A stretch of DNA of 11,609 bases from contig CAZOGY010000111.1 of assembly GCA_964579305.1 (NCBI GenBank), positions 1-11,609 of the forward strand. Direction: 5' to 3'. The DNA is from JBCBWG01 sp964579305. Lineage in GTDB: Bacteria; Pseudomonadota; Alphaproteobacteria; Rhizobiales; Hyphomicrobiaceae. The notes under the pieces were generated by a model, which was given only the letters and a program-made list of their open reading frames with translations, did no database searches and had not been told where the DNA came from. Below are positions 1-6,345 of the stretch, in pieces; position 1 is the first letter of the stretch; every line of letters starts with the position of its first letter. A program made the position numbers and the translations under genes.

Positions 1-1023
1 TCCGGGACCATGTCCGGATGGTGGTGTCCCTGGCGGAGGGCCCGGTTGGACAGGTTGCGGCGCGTCTTCGAGCTGACGGCGTTTGAACGGCCAGATTGGT
101 TCGGCCAGCGCCGCCATTGCGAGAATGAAGCCGGAATAGGGATTGAGAAAAAACACCGCGAAATACATCGCGATGAGTGCTGGCAGGCGCAGCGCTTGCC
201 CGCGCGTCAACTGATGCACCATGGCGATGCCGACAAGCATGTAGACGAGGAACAAGCTCCAGGCGAAACCGGAGGCGATCAGACCCGTCAGACCGTCGGC
301 GAAAGACAAGCCGGCAGCGGCCGCAAACATAAGCGGCATGATGCGCGGCAGAACGATCGTGGCAAAATCCGGCCAGGGGCGTTGCAGGCGGCCGGACCGC
401 GCAGCGATGCTTGCGCCAAGCCACAGGCTGAAGCTGCTGATGAAGAACAAGCCAATCGACAGTGCACCGGGCGTCATGCGCGCCAGGATCGCGGCCAGCC
501 GGTCCATTTCCTCAGGCGTCAATGCCCGGCGCACACCATCAGGCAATTGTGTTTGCGCAGCAAAAAAACGCTCCAGGGTGGCGCGCATTTGCGCTGTCAG
601 CGTTTCCAGATCCCCGCCAATCATAATCACGCCGGCTGTTGCAACAAGCGCGGACCAAACGGCAACGGCAACCAGCACGTGGCCGATGGGGTACCACTGG
701 ACCCAAATCTGACCGTCGTCGGAGCGCCAATCCCGGTTCAGGGACAGGAGATAGGTCGACACGACCATTGGCAGTGCAACCACGACCGCGAAAGCGGCAA
801 TGCCTACAGGTGCTGAGACGGGAATGAGGACGAGGCTGCCCACAATTAGGCCGCCCAACGCTGTCGTCCAGCCCCAGCCAAACCCGGCAACGGCGATCGG
901 GAGCGGCGCAATCAGCAGGCTTAGAAACAGGCCAAACGGGCCCGCGCCGGGCGTGGCCGCAGCAACAAAAAGAACTGCGGCTGCAAGCCCGGAAAGTATC
1001 GCAATCGGCAGTGTGAATCTCAT
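1..1023 (-). CDS. DUF2232 family polytopic inner-membrane protein (3' end outside window)
   Basis: The minus strand is open from ATG at 1023 to the left edge, giving 341 codons without a stop, so the C-terminus is missing. The protein is strongly hydrophobic. I read eight or nine membrane segments, at about residues 5-25, 29-47, 52-70, 72-94, 112-137, 184-207, 226-243, 245-270 and 281-308. An amphipathic loop lies between about 138 and 183, and a Pro/Gly-rich tail begins near 322. The motifs YLLSLNR (91-97) and WYPIG (110-114) resemble DUF2232 proteins. In alphaproteobacteria this family sits between rpsR and rplI, which fits its place 103 bp downstream of rpsR here and predicts rplI just beyond the left edge. 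The biochemical function is unknown to me. No strong Shine-Dalgarno precedes the ATG, so translation may depend on the ribosomal-protein operon mRNA. Confidence 0.82.
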   Translation of the reverse strand, partial: MRFTLPIAILSGLAAAVLFVAAATPGAGPFGLFLSLLIAPLPIAVAGFGWGWTTALGGLIVGSLVLIPVSAPVGIAAFAVVVALPMVVSTYLLSLNRDWRSDDGQIWVQWYPIGHVLVAVAVWSALVATAGVIMIGGDLETLTAQMRATLERFFAAQTQLPDGVRRALTPEEMDRLAAILARMTPGALSIGLFFISSFSLWLGASIAARSGRLQRPWPDFATIVLPRIMPLMFAAAAGLSFADGLTGLIASGFAWSLFLVYMLVGIAMVHQLTRGQALRLPALIAMYFAVFFLNPYSGFILAMAALAEPIWPFKRRQLEDAPQPVQPGPPPGTPPSGHGPG

Positions 1024-1126
1024 GGCCGTAGCTGTCCCGCGCTGAGGCGGTTAGAGACCAGTCGACGCTGGCCCCAACCTTATGTTGACCGTGGGCTGAG
1101 ACGGTCGCGTTTCTGAATGGACGTGA

Positions 1127-1375
1127 TTATTTGATCACGTAGGGCAACAGGCCCAGGAAGCGTGCGCGTTTGATGGCCCGGGCCAGTTCGCGCTGTTTCT
1201 TGGTCGAGACTGCGGTGATCCGGCTTGGCACGATTTTGCCACGCTCGGAAATGTAGCGGCCCAGAAGTTTCACGTCCTTATAGTCGATTTTGGGCGAGTT
1301 ATCGCTGGAGAACGGGCAAGTTTTGCGGCGGCGGTGAAACGGCCGGCGCATGGGAAGCTGGTGAATACTGGTCAT
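1127..1375 (-). CDS. rpsR: 30S ribosomal protein S18
   Basis: This is an 82-residue protein of the small ribosomal subunit. It pairs with S6 and binds the central domain of 16S rRNA on the platform. The family signature is clear: a basic N-terminus, RRRKTCPF around residues 15-22, then KIDYKDVKLL, RYISERGKI and a C-terminus with RARFLGLLPYV. Typical alphaproteobacterial S18 is about 79 residues, so the start at 1375 gives a few extra N-terminal residues. The internal ATG at 1351 would be short for the family, so I prefer 1375. No strong Shine-Dalgarno is visible. The gene follows rpsF by 69 bp on the same strand and is probably co-transcribed and possibly translationally coupled. Only one cysteine is present, so no zinc site is expected. 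Confidence 0.97.
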   Translation of the reverse strand: MTSIHQLPMRRPFHRRRKTCPFSSDNSPKIDYKDVKLLGRYISERGKIVPSRITAVSTKKQRELARAIKRARFLGLLPYVIK

Positions 1376-1444
1376 GGTGCTCGGTGGTTTGAAGCGATCA
1401 TTCGGAGTGAAGCGAGGTGACGGGTGCGGAGCTGGCGTTGCCCG

Positions 1445-1948
1445 TTAGCTGTCGCGTGGGCCGCCATCCGGTTTGGCGCGGAAGGTCGAACCGCCGCGAT
1501 CACCACGATCTCCGCGGTCACCACGATCTCCCCCACGGTCACCACCACGATCACGATCTCCGCGATCACGGTCGCGTCCCCCGCGGCCACCGCCACGACC
1601 GCCACGGCCGCCGCGCTCGTCACGATCGGGCTTGCGCATCATGATCGATGGCGCAGTTTCGTGCTCATCCACGCGAATGGTGAGTTCGCGCAGGACATCG
1701 GTCGACAGCCGTTGACGGCGTTGAATTTCGAGAATCGCCTCGTGGGGGGCGTCGACATTCAGCAGCGAAAAATGCGCTTTGCGGTTTTTCTTGATCTTGT
1801 ACGTGAGCGATTTCACGCCCCAGTACTCGACCTTGCCAATCGTGCCGCCGGCTTCTTCGATGATTTGTTTGTATTCGTTGGTCAGCGCTTCAACTTGCGC
1901 TTGGGAAGCGTCCTGTCGGACGAGGAAGACGTGTTCGTATAGCGCCAT
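1445..1948 (-). CDS. rpsF: 30S ribosomal protein S6 with Arg/Gly/Asp-rich C-terminal tail
   Basis: This is a 167-residue small-subunit protein that forms a heterodimer with S18 on the 16S platform. Residues 1-100 are a normal S6 fold: it opens MALYEHVFLVRQD, carries YWGVKSLTYKIKKN at about 42-55 and ends LTIRVDEHE at 89-97. The start at 1948 is chosen because S6 proteins begin here and GAGG lies upstream; a longer open frame to 2080 has no family support. Residues 107-167 form a low-complexity tail of RGG, RDRG and DRG units. Alphaproteobacterial S6 proteins often have charged tails, but this one is almost entirely Arg, Gly and Asp. The tail is not the glutamate type that RimK extends in E. 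coli. It is the first gene of the minus-strand operon. Confidence 0.97.
   Translation of the reverse strand: MALYEHVFLVRQDASQAQVEALTNEYKQIIEEAGGTIGKVEYWGVKSLTYKIKKNRKAHFSLLNVDAPHEAILEIQRRQRLSTDVLRELTIRVDEHETAPSIMMRKPDRDERGGRGGRGGGRGGRDRDRGDRDRGGDRGGDRGDRGDRGDRGGSTFRAKPDGGPRDS
1490..1618 (-). repeat. Low-complexity repeat encoding the S6 RGG/DRG tail
   Basis: This segment of rpsF is built from imperfect repeats of short units such as GATCACGG and CACCACGATC (plus-strand reading). On the coding strand they give runs of GGR, RDRG and DRG. The repeats stay in frame with S6 and there is no stop, so they belong to the gene and not to an inserted element. Such tracts can change length by slippage in multiples of three. 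Other frames across the tract give His/Arg-rich shadow proteins without meaning. Confidence 0.7.
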
Positions 1949-2011
1949 TGCGCGGGCCTCGTGTGGTCCGTTGGAACCGTTTGATTGTCGCCCCGATGCA
2001 AAGCCTCGTGC

Positions 2012-2038
2012 GGGCCGTGGCGCGTTCGCGCGAGGCCC
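2012..2038 (-). promoter_or_regulatory. Hairpin in the rpsF 5' leader (possible S6:S18 feedback site)
   Basis: On the minus strand GGGCC pairs with GGCCC. An internal loop of TC opposite CAC follows, and then GCGC pairs with GCGC around a GAAC tetraloop. This gives nine G-C pairs in 27 nt, ending 63 nt before the rpsF ATG. Many bacteria carry an S6:S18-binding leader upstream of rpsF that acts in autoregulation. The position fits, but I do not see the hallmark CCG element clearly placed, so assignment to that leader family is inference. Confidence 0.35.
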
Positions 2039-2073
2039 TGACAACGACCCGAAAGAGCGAAGACACCGGGACT

Positions 2074-2085
2074 GCGGCATGCCGC
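2074..2085. repeat. Perfect 12-bp palindrome GCGGCATGCCGC
   Basis: The sequence equals its own reverse complement over 12 bp. It lies in the divergent rpsF/fabD region, upstream of the likely rpsF leader. Immediately after it, CAGCGC and GCGCTG flank a 5-nt loop (2086-2102). It could be an operator half, or chance symmetry in G+C-rich DNA. Confidence 0.4.
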
Positions 2086-2147
2086 CAGCGCTGTTGGCGC
2101 TGTTCCCATTCAGCCTTCAATCGGAGCAGAAGCCGCGTTGATACGGA

Positions 2148-2159
2148 TTTCCGCGGAAA
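2148..2159. repeat. Perfect 12-bp palindrome TTTCCGCGGAAA
   Basis: This is a self-complementary 12-mer with A/T-rich shoulders, a shape typical of dimeric repressor operators. It lies 112 bp upstream of the TTGACA element facing fabD and 200 bp upstream of the rpsF start. I cannot assign a regulator. Confidence 0.4.
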
Positions 2160-2270
2160 ACTCAAGCCATTTCGCACTTGCAAAGCCATCGGGGCATCCA
2201 AAGCACGCTCACCAACGCGTTGCGGCTGCCTTATGATGGGCGTGGCTACGGGAACGTTTGTGACGCTTGC

Positions 2271-2299
2271 TTGACAGCCGGCGAAGCACCATGCCTAAA
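2271..2299 (+). promoter_or_regulatory. Candidate sigma-70-type promoter for fabD
   Basis: A perfect TTGACA at 2271-2276 is followed, after 17 bp, by CCTAAA at 2294-2299 (CTAAAG with an 18-bp spacer). The -10 match is weak, as is common in alphaproteobacteria. Initiation near 2306 would leave a leader of roughly 85 nt before the fabD ATG. Confidence 0.5.
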
Positions 2300-2392
2300 G
2301 CCCGCATTAACAACTCGCGCAGATCGGTGCATTTGGCGCCACCATCTGCGCGTCTCAACGTGCCGCGCGACCTCACACGCCTTGGAGCAGAC

Positions 2393-3355
2393 ATGTCCAT
2401 CGCATTCATCTTCCCCGGTCAGGGCAGCCAGGATGTTGGTATGGGCCAGGAACTGAGCGAGGCGTTCACCTGCGCGCGCGAGGTTTTGCAGGAAGTTGAT
2501 GACGCGCTCGGCGAAAAGCTGTCGGCCACGATGTTTGAGGGGCCGAAAGAAACACTGACGCTGACCGCCAATGCCCAGCCGGCTTTGATGGCCGTATCGG
2601 TAGCCGCAGCGCGTGTTTTGGAGCGCGAGCATGGCGTGGCGTTGGCGCAGACAGCCCAGTTTGTGGCCGGCCATTCGCTTGGAGAGTATTCGGCATTGAC
2701 GGCGGCGGGTGCGTTGTCGGTATCGGATGCGGCGCGGCTTCTGCGGTTGCGTGGGCAATCGATGCAGGAGGCGGTACCGGTGGGTGTGGGCGCCATGGTT
2801 GCGCTGCTCGGAGCCGATCTTGAGACGGCAACGGCAATCGCAAAACAAGCCGCCGGCGATGACGTCCTCGAGGTCGCCAACGACAATGAACCAGCACAAG
2901 TGGTTTTGTCGGGTCATAAGGCGGCGGCGGATCGGGTGCCCGAGATCGCAAAATCGCATGGTGTACGGCGCGCTGTTCCGTTGCCGGTGTCCGCGCCGTT
3001 TCACTGCTCGCTCATGCAGCCGGCGGCCGACGTGATGGCCAAAGCTTTGGCTGAAACAGAAATCGCGGCGCCTGCGGTGCCGCTGGTTCCCAATGTCTCT
3101 GTGACACCGACCCAGGACCCTGACGTGATCCGCAGCGGCCTCGTGACGCAAGTCACCGCAACCGTTCGTTGGCGTGAGACCGTCCTTGCGCTCCAGGCCG
3201 CCGGCGTCACTCAATTTGTGGAACTCGGCGCCGGAAAGGTTCTTGCCGGTCTTGTGCGCCGGTCATACGGCGACGCGGAGACGTTTTCTGCTGGCAGTCC
3301 CGACACTATCGCAGCCCTCGCCGAAGCTCTAAGAGGCGAAGCAACGGCACCGTAA
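2393..3355 (+). CDS. fabD: Malonyl-CoA:ACP transacylase FabD
   Basis: This cytosolic enzyme moves malonate from CoA to the phosphopantetheine of AcpP and so supplies the extender unit for fatty-acid synthesis. The protein has 320 residues, close to the usual 310. The oxyanion motif FPGQGSQ is at 7-13. The nucleophile is Ser95 in GHSLGEYSA. Arg120 in RGQSMQEA binds the malonyl carboxylate and His204 in APFHCSLM is the catalytic base; these match E. coli Ser92, Arg117 and His201. The start at 2393 is chosen because GGAG lies 5 nt upstream and FabD proteins begin with a short stretch before FPGQGSQ; the frame stays open further upstream but shows no homology. It is the first gene of the plus-strand fab block, 127 bp before fabG. 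Confidence 0.97.
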   Translation: MSIAFIFPGQGSQDVGMGQELSEAFTCAREVLQEVDDALGEKLSATMFEGPKETLTLTANAQPALMAVSVAAARVLEREHGVALAQTAQFVAGHSLGEYSALTAAGALSVSDAARLLRLRGQSMQEAVPVGVGAMVALLGADLETATAIAKQAAGDDVLEVANDNEPAQVVLSGHKAAADRVPEIAKSHGVRRAVPLPVSAPFHCSLMQPAADVMAKALAETEIAAPAVPLVPNVSVTPTQDPDVIRSGLVTQVTATVRWRETVLALQAAGVTQFVELGAGKVLAGLVRRSYGDAETFSAGSPDTIAALAEALRGEATAP

Positions 3356-3482
3356 GCGCAAAAAGCAAACGCGCATTGCCGGGACCGAGACGTGCCACAC
3401 TTGATAGCGCGCATCTCACGGTCCGCTTGGCGCCAGAACCGACAACGGATCGGCCCTCAGCACACCGACACGAGAGGAACCC

Positions 3483-4226
3483 ATGTTTGAGTTGACTGAC
3501 CGCAAGGCCCTGGTGACGGGGGCGACCGGTGGTATCGGCGGTGCGATCGCACGCGCATTGCATGCGCAGGGTGCGACGGTGGCTTTGTCGGGCCGGAACG
3601 AAGACAAGCTCAATGAGCTGGCCGCCGATCTAGGCGAGCGCGTCGCGGTGGTGCCGTGCGATCTGGCCGATCGCGAGGCCGTCAACTCGCTGGTGGATCG
3701 GACTGTCGAGGCCCTTGGCGGCCTTGATATCCAGGTCAACAATGCCGGCATGACCAAGGACAATCTGTTCATGGTCATGAAAGATGATCAGTGGGACGAC
3801 GTGATCGCGGTGAACTTGACCTCGACGTTCGTTCTTATGCGCGCGGCCGCCCGGTTGATGATGCGCGCACGCACCGGCTATGGGCGTATCATCAATATCT
3901 CGTCGGTCAGCGGCATCATTGGGAACCCGGGTCAGGGCAACTATGCCGCCTCGAAGGCGGGCATGATCGGCATGACGAAATCGCTGGCGCGTGAAGTCGC
4001 GTCGCGTGGGATCACGGCCAACTGCATTGCGCCGGGCTTTATCAAAACGGCGATGACCGATGTCCTCAATGAAAAGCAGACGGCTGAGATCATGAATGCG
4101 ATCCCGGCCAACACCTTTGGCACGCCCGAGGATATCGCGGCGTGTACGATTTATCTGGCCAGCGACGGTGCGCGTTATGTGACCGGTCAGACGCTCCACG
4201 TGAACGGCGGTATGGTGATGCCATGA
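3483..4226 (+). CDS. fabG: 3-oxoacyl-[ACP] reductase FabG
   Basis: This NADPH-dependent short-chain dehydrogenase reduces 3-ketoacyl-ACP to 3-hydroxyacyl-ACP in each elongation round. It has 247 residues, standard for FabG. The Rossmann motif TGATGGIGG is at 12-20 and NNAG at 86-89. The catalytic set is Asn111, Ser141, Tyr154 and Lys158 (YAASK), with the E. coli spacing of 13 residues between Ser and Tyr. The segment after PGF (184-186) and the C-terminal TGQTLHVNGGMVMP fit FabG rather than a generic SDR. The start at 3483 has AGAGGA 4 nt upstream. Its position between fabD and acpP supports the primary fatty-acid role over a paralogue such as a PHB reductase. Confidence 0.96.
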   Translation: MFELTDRKALVTGATGGIGGAIARALHAQGATVALSGRNEDKLNELAADLGERVAVVPCDLADREAVNSLVDRTVEALGGLDIQVNNAGMTKDNLFMVMKDDQWDDVIAVNLTSTFVLMRAAARLMMRARTGYGRIINISSVSGIIGNPGQGNYAASKAGMIGMTKSLAREVASRGITANCIAPGFIKTAMTDVLNEKQTAEIMNAIPANTFGTPEDIAACTIYLASDGARYVTGQTLHVNGGMVMP

Positions 4227-4294
4227 CGACAGCGTTTGCACCGCTAGCGTTCGGCAGGGAGCTATGCTACCGGCGCTCGCTGGGGGATTGCTGC

Positions 4295-4313
4295 GCATCG
4301 CCACTGGCGATGC
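4295..4313 (+). other. Hairpin in the fabG-acpP spacer
   Basis: GCATCGCC (4295-4302) and GGCGATGC (4306-4313) form a perfect 8-bp stem with a 3-nt ACT loop, 69 nt after the fabG stop. No T-run follows, so it is a poor intrinsic terminator. It may mark an RNA processing or 3'-end stabilising element, since acpP mRNA normally exceeds fabG mRNA. The 212-bp spacer otherwise shows only a weak TTGAAA at 4354-4359 with no good -10 box. Confidence 0.4.
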
Positions 4314-4423
4314 CAGGCGCGTTTGCGTCCTATCCATCAACCAAAAGACCAGCTTGAAACCGGCCACCGCGTCGTGAAGACGGCCCCGGTTCGATCCCGC
4401 ATTCCATCTAGCAACGAGAGCCC

Positions 4424-4429
4424 GAGGAA
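4424..4429 (+). promoter_or_regulatory. Shine-Dalgarno of acpP
   Basis: GAGGAA lies 9 nt before the acpP ATG, stronger than the sites of fabF, mltG or rpsR. This suits the very high translation expected for acyl carrier protein. Confidence 0.6.
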
Positions 4430-4438
4430 CTTCGAGAA

Positions 4439-4681
4439 ATGAGCGATATCGCGGAACGTGTGAAAAAGATCGTCGTCGAGCATCTTGGCGTCGACGCAGA
4501 AAAAGTGACCGAAAAAGCATCGTTCATCGACGATCTCGGCGCAGACAGCCTTGATACGGTCGAACTCGTTATGGCGTTCGAAGAAGAGTTTGGATGCGAG
4601 ATTCCGGACGATGCGGCTGAGCACATCTTGACGGTTGGTGACGCGGTGAAGTTCCTCGAAAAGAACGCGAACCAAGCCTAA
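4439..4681 (+). CDS. acpP: Acyl carrier protein AcpP
   Basis: This 80-residue acidic carrier holds growing acyl chains on a 4'-phosphopantetheine arm in the cytosol and serves FabD, FabG, FabF and lipid A and phospholipid enzymes. The attachment site is Ser37 in GADSLDTVELVMAFEEEF, the canonical helix-II motif. Asp/Glu residues dominate helices II and III, as expected for partner docking. Length and start match the family, with GAGGAA 9 nt upstream. The gene sits 212 bp after fabG and 186 bp before fabF. Hairpins in both spacers suggest that acpP may be expressed separately or as a processed transcript. The C-terminus ends VKFLEKNANQA, normal for the family. Confidence 0.98.
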   Translation: MSDIAERVKKIVVEHLGVDAEKVTEKASFIDDLGADSLDTVELVMAFEEEFGCEIPDDAAEHILTVGDAVKFLEKNANQA

Positions 4682-4793
4682 GTTTGCGGCAGCCAAGCGG
4701 TTATCAGACATCCGCACCGCGGAACGGCGCTGATCTGATGCTGCTTGCTTTGGTCCGTGCGCGGCGGCAGTTGCGCTCTTCAGGTGGACGAAT

Positions 4794-4824
4794 GAACCCG
4801 CGCAGCGATGGCCCGCGCGGGTTT
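4794..4824 (+). terminator. Terminator or attenuator-like hairpin between acpP and fabF
   Basis: AACCCGCGC (4795-4803) and GCGCGGGTT (4815-4823) form a 9-bp perfect stem around an 11-nt loop, with a G-U pair extending it at 4794/4824. The following bases are GTGCC, so the T-tract is only TTT. It lies 113 nt after the acpP stop and 43 nt before the fabF start. Partial termination here would raise acpP mRNA relative to fabF. Strength cannot be judged from sequence alone. Confidence 0.45.
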
Positions 4825-4867
4825 GTGCCATCCGTCTTCGGCACGCATTGGGAAAGCGGATTGTGAC

Positions 4868-6130
4868 ATGCGACGTGTCGTCATCACAGGTTTGGGTCTT
4901 GTAACACCACTGGCCTGCGGCGTTGAACCAACGTGGCAACGGCTGCTGGCGGGCAAGAGCGGCGCCCGCCGGGTCGAGGCGTTCGATGTTTCAGATCTGG
5001 CTTCGCAAATTGCCTGTTTCGTGCCGCGTGAAAGCGATGATGCACACGCTTTCAATCCAAACGACTGGATGGAACCCAAAGAGCAGCGCAAGGTCGACGA
5101 CTTCATCGTCTTTGCAATGTCGGCGGCTGACCAAGCCATCGCGGACGCCGGTCTCAGTGATCTGAGCGCAGCCGACAAAGATGAAACCGGGGTTTTGATC
5201 GGCTCGGGTATCGGCGGTCTGCAGGGTATTGCAGAGACCTCGCTGCTGCTTGCCGAAAAGGGCCCGCGGCGCGTCAGTCCATTCTTTATTCCCGGCCGGC
5301 TTATCAATCTCGCGTCAGGCTATGTTTCGATCAAGCATGGGTTTAAGGGGCCGAACCATGCCGTCGTGACCGCTTGTTCCACGGGCGCGCACGCGATTGG
5401 CGATGCTGCACGGCTGGTCGCGCTCGGCGATGCGGAAGTCATGATCGCTGGCGGAACCGAAAGCCCGATCTGCCGTCTGGCGATTGCGGGTTTTTCGTCA
5501 GCAAAGGCGCTGTCGACGCACTTCAATGACAATCCGACGGCGGCATCGCGGCCCTACGACAAGGATCGCGACGGCTTCGTGATGGCGGAGGGCGCCGGCA
5601 TTGTCGTGCTTGAGACGCTTGAGCGTGCGCAGGCGCGCGGGGCGAATATCTACGGCGAGGTCATTGGCTATGGCCTGTCGGGCGACGCATATCACATCAC
5701 CGCTCCGGCGTCTGATGGCGACGGCGCCTATCGCTGCATGCAAAAAGCTCTGCGCAATGCGGGCATCTCGGCCGCCGATCTCGATTACATCAACGCGCAC
5801 GGGACATCGACGCCGCTGGGCGATGAAATCGAATTGGGCGCGGTTGAGCGGTTGCTGGGCGATGAGGCTGGCGGCATCGCGATGTCATCGACGAAGTCGG
5901 CGATTGGGCATTTGCTCGGGGCTGCGGGGGCGGTCGAAGCCGTGTTTTCGCTGCTCGCGATCCGCGACAACATTGCACCACCGACAATCAACCTGGCAGC
6001 GCCATCGGTCGAAACCGGGCTCGATCTTGTGGCGAACACCGCAAAAACGCGGACCATCGACACCGTATTGTCGAACTCGTTTGGCTTCGGCGGGACGAAT
6101 GCGTCGCTGATCATGCGGCGCGTTGCCTGA
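4868..6130 (+). CDS. fabF: 3-oxoacyl-[ACP] synthase II FabF
   Basis: This is the elongating decarboxylative condensing enzyme: it joins malonyl-ACP to acyl-ACP in the cytosol. It has 420 residues, near the usual 410-420. The thiolase-fold Cys-His-His triad is visible: Cys170 in VVTACSTGAHAIG, His311 in NAHGTSTPLGD and His348 in STKSAIGHLLGAAG, with Lys343 conserved. The Gly-rich SNSFGFGGTNAS is at 402-412. Having His-His instead of His-Asn separates it from FabH. The start at 4868 (MRRVVITG) matches the family; an in-frame ATG at 4808 adds 20 residues without homology and would lie inside the hairpin loop. The Shine-Dalgarno is weak. FabF rather than FabB is inferred from the acpP-fabF-mltG order. 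Confidence 0.96.
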   Translation: MRRVVITGLGLVTPLACGVEPTWQRLLAGKSGARRVEAFDVSDLASQIACFVPRESDDAHAFNPNDWMEPKEQRKVDDFIVFAMSAADQAIADAGLSDLSAADKDETGVLIGSGIGGLQGIAETSLLLAEKGPRRVSPFFIPGRLINLASGYVSIKHGFKGPNHAVVTACSTGAHAIGDAARLVALGDAEVMIAGGTESPICRLAIAGFSSAKALSTHFNDNPTAASRPYDKDRDGFVMAEGAGIVVLETLERAQARGANIYGEVIGYGLSGDAYHITAPASDGDGAYRCMQKALRNAGISAADLDYINAHGTSTPLGDEIELGAVERLLGDEAGGIAMSSTKSAIGHLLGAAGAVEAVFSLLAIRDNIAPPTINLAAPSVETGLDLVANTAKTRTIDTVLSNSFGFGGTNASLIMRRVA

Positions 6131-6274
6131 CTTGTTGGCAGGGCAGCTCGCCGGCACTGACTGAACGGCCATGCCGCGATTGTGGCAAACGAATCGCTTG
6201 AGCGTGCGGGCGGTCATGATGAAGGGCGCGTTGGCGATTGCCGCGCGCATTCGGCCACATTTTCCAGTAACGTC

Positions 6275-6289
6275 CGCGCCGCGGGCGCG
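6275..6289 (+). other. Short G+C hairpin upstream of mltG
   Basis: CGCGCC and GGCGCG pair around a GCG loop, 57 nt before the chosen mltG start. No T-run follows. The 215-bp fabF-mltG spacer (6131-6345) shows no other clear gene, promoter or terminator. Confidence 0.3.
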
Positions 6290-6345
6290 AGTGGGCTGCC
6301 CGTCGTAAGGGTCTTTGCACGGCGGCAAGCTGGTGCAACGCGGGG

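Larger units (their letters stand above)
1949..2392. other. Divergent intergenic control region between rpsF and fabD
   Basis: These 444 bp separate the start codons of rpsF (minus) and fabD (plus). I see no convincing gene in them. Open frames continue into this stretch from both sides but have no family match. The region holds a hairpin in the rpsF leader (2012-2038), two perfect 12-bp palindromes (2074-2085 and 2148-2159), a 6-bp stem with 5-nt loop (2086-2102) and a promoter-like pair before fabD (2271-2299). It must contain the promoters for both the translation operon and the fatty-acid cluster. Confidence 0.75.

Noticed and set aside
10..816. Long plus-strand open frame of 268 codons
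   Set aside because: It is antisense to the DUF2232 gene, is rich in Arg, Gln, His and Asp with no domain, and the minus-strand frame gives a coherent membrane protein.
1424..1942. Plus-strand frame with His/Asp-rich stretch that looks metal-binding
   Set aside because: It is the shadow of the S6 repeat tail read on the other strand.
2246..3214. 322-codon minus-strand frame across fabD
   Set aside because: FabD on the plus strand has all catalytic residues; the minus frame is Arg/His-rich without motifs.
4384..4405. GGTTCGATCCC resembling a tRNA T-arm
   Set aside because: The flanks pair for only about three bases, and no acceptor, D or anticodon stem is found around it.
3630..4520. 296-codon minus-strand frame across fabG and acpP
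   Set aside because: It spans two genes with clear motifs on the other strand; composition is typical of a shadow frame.
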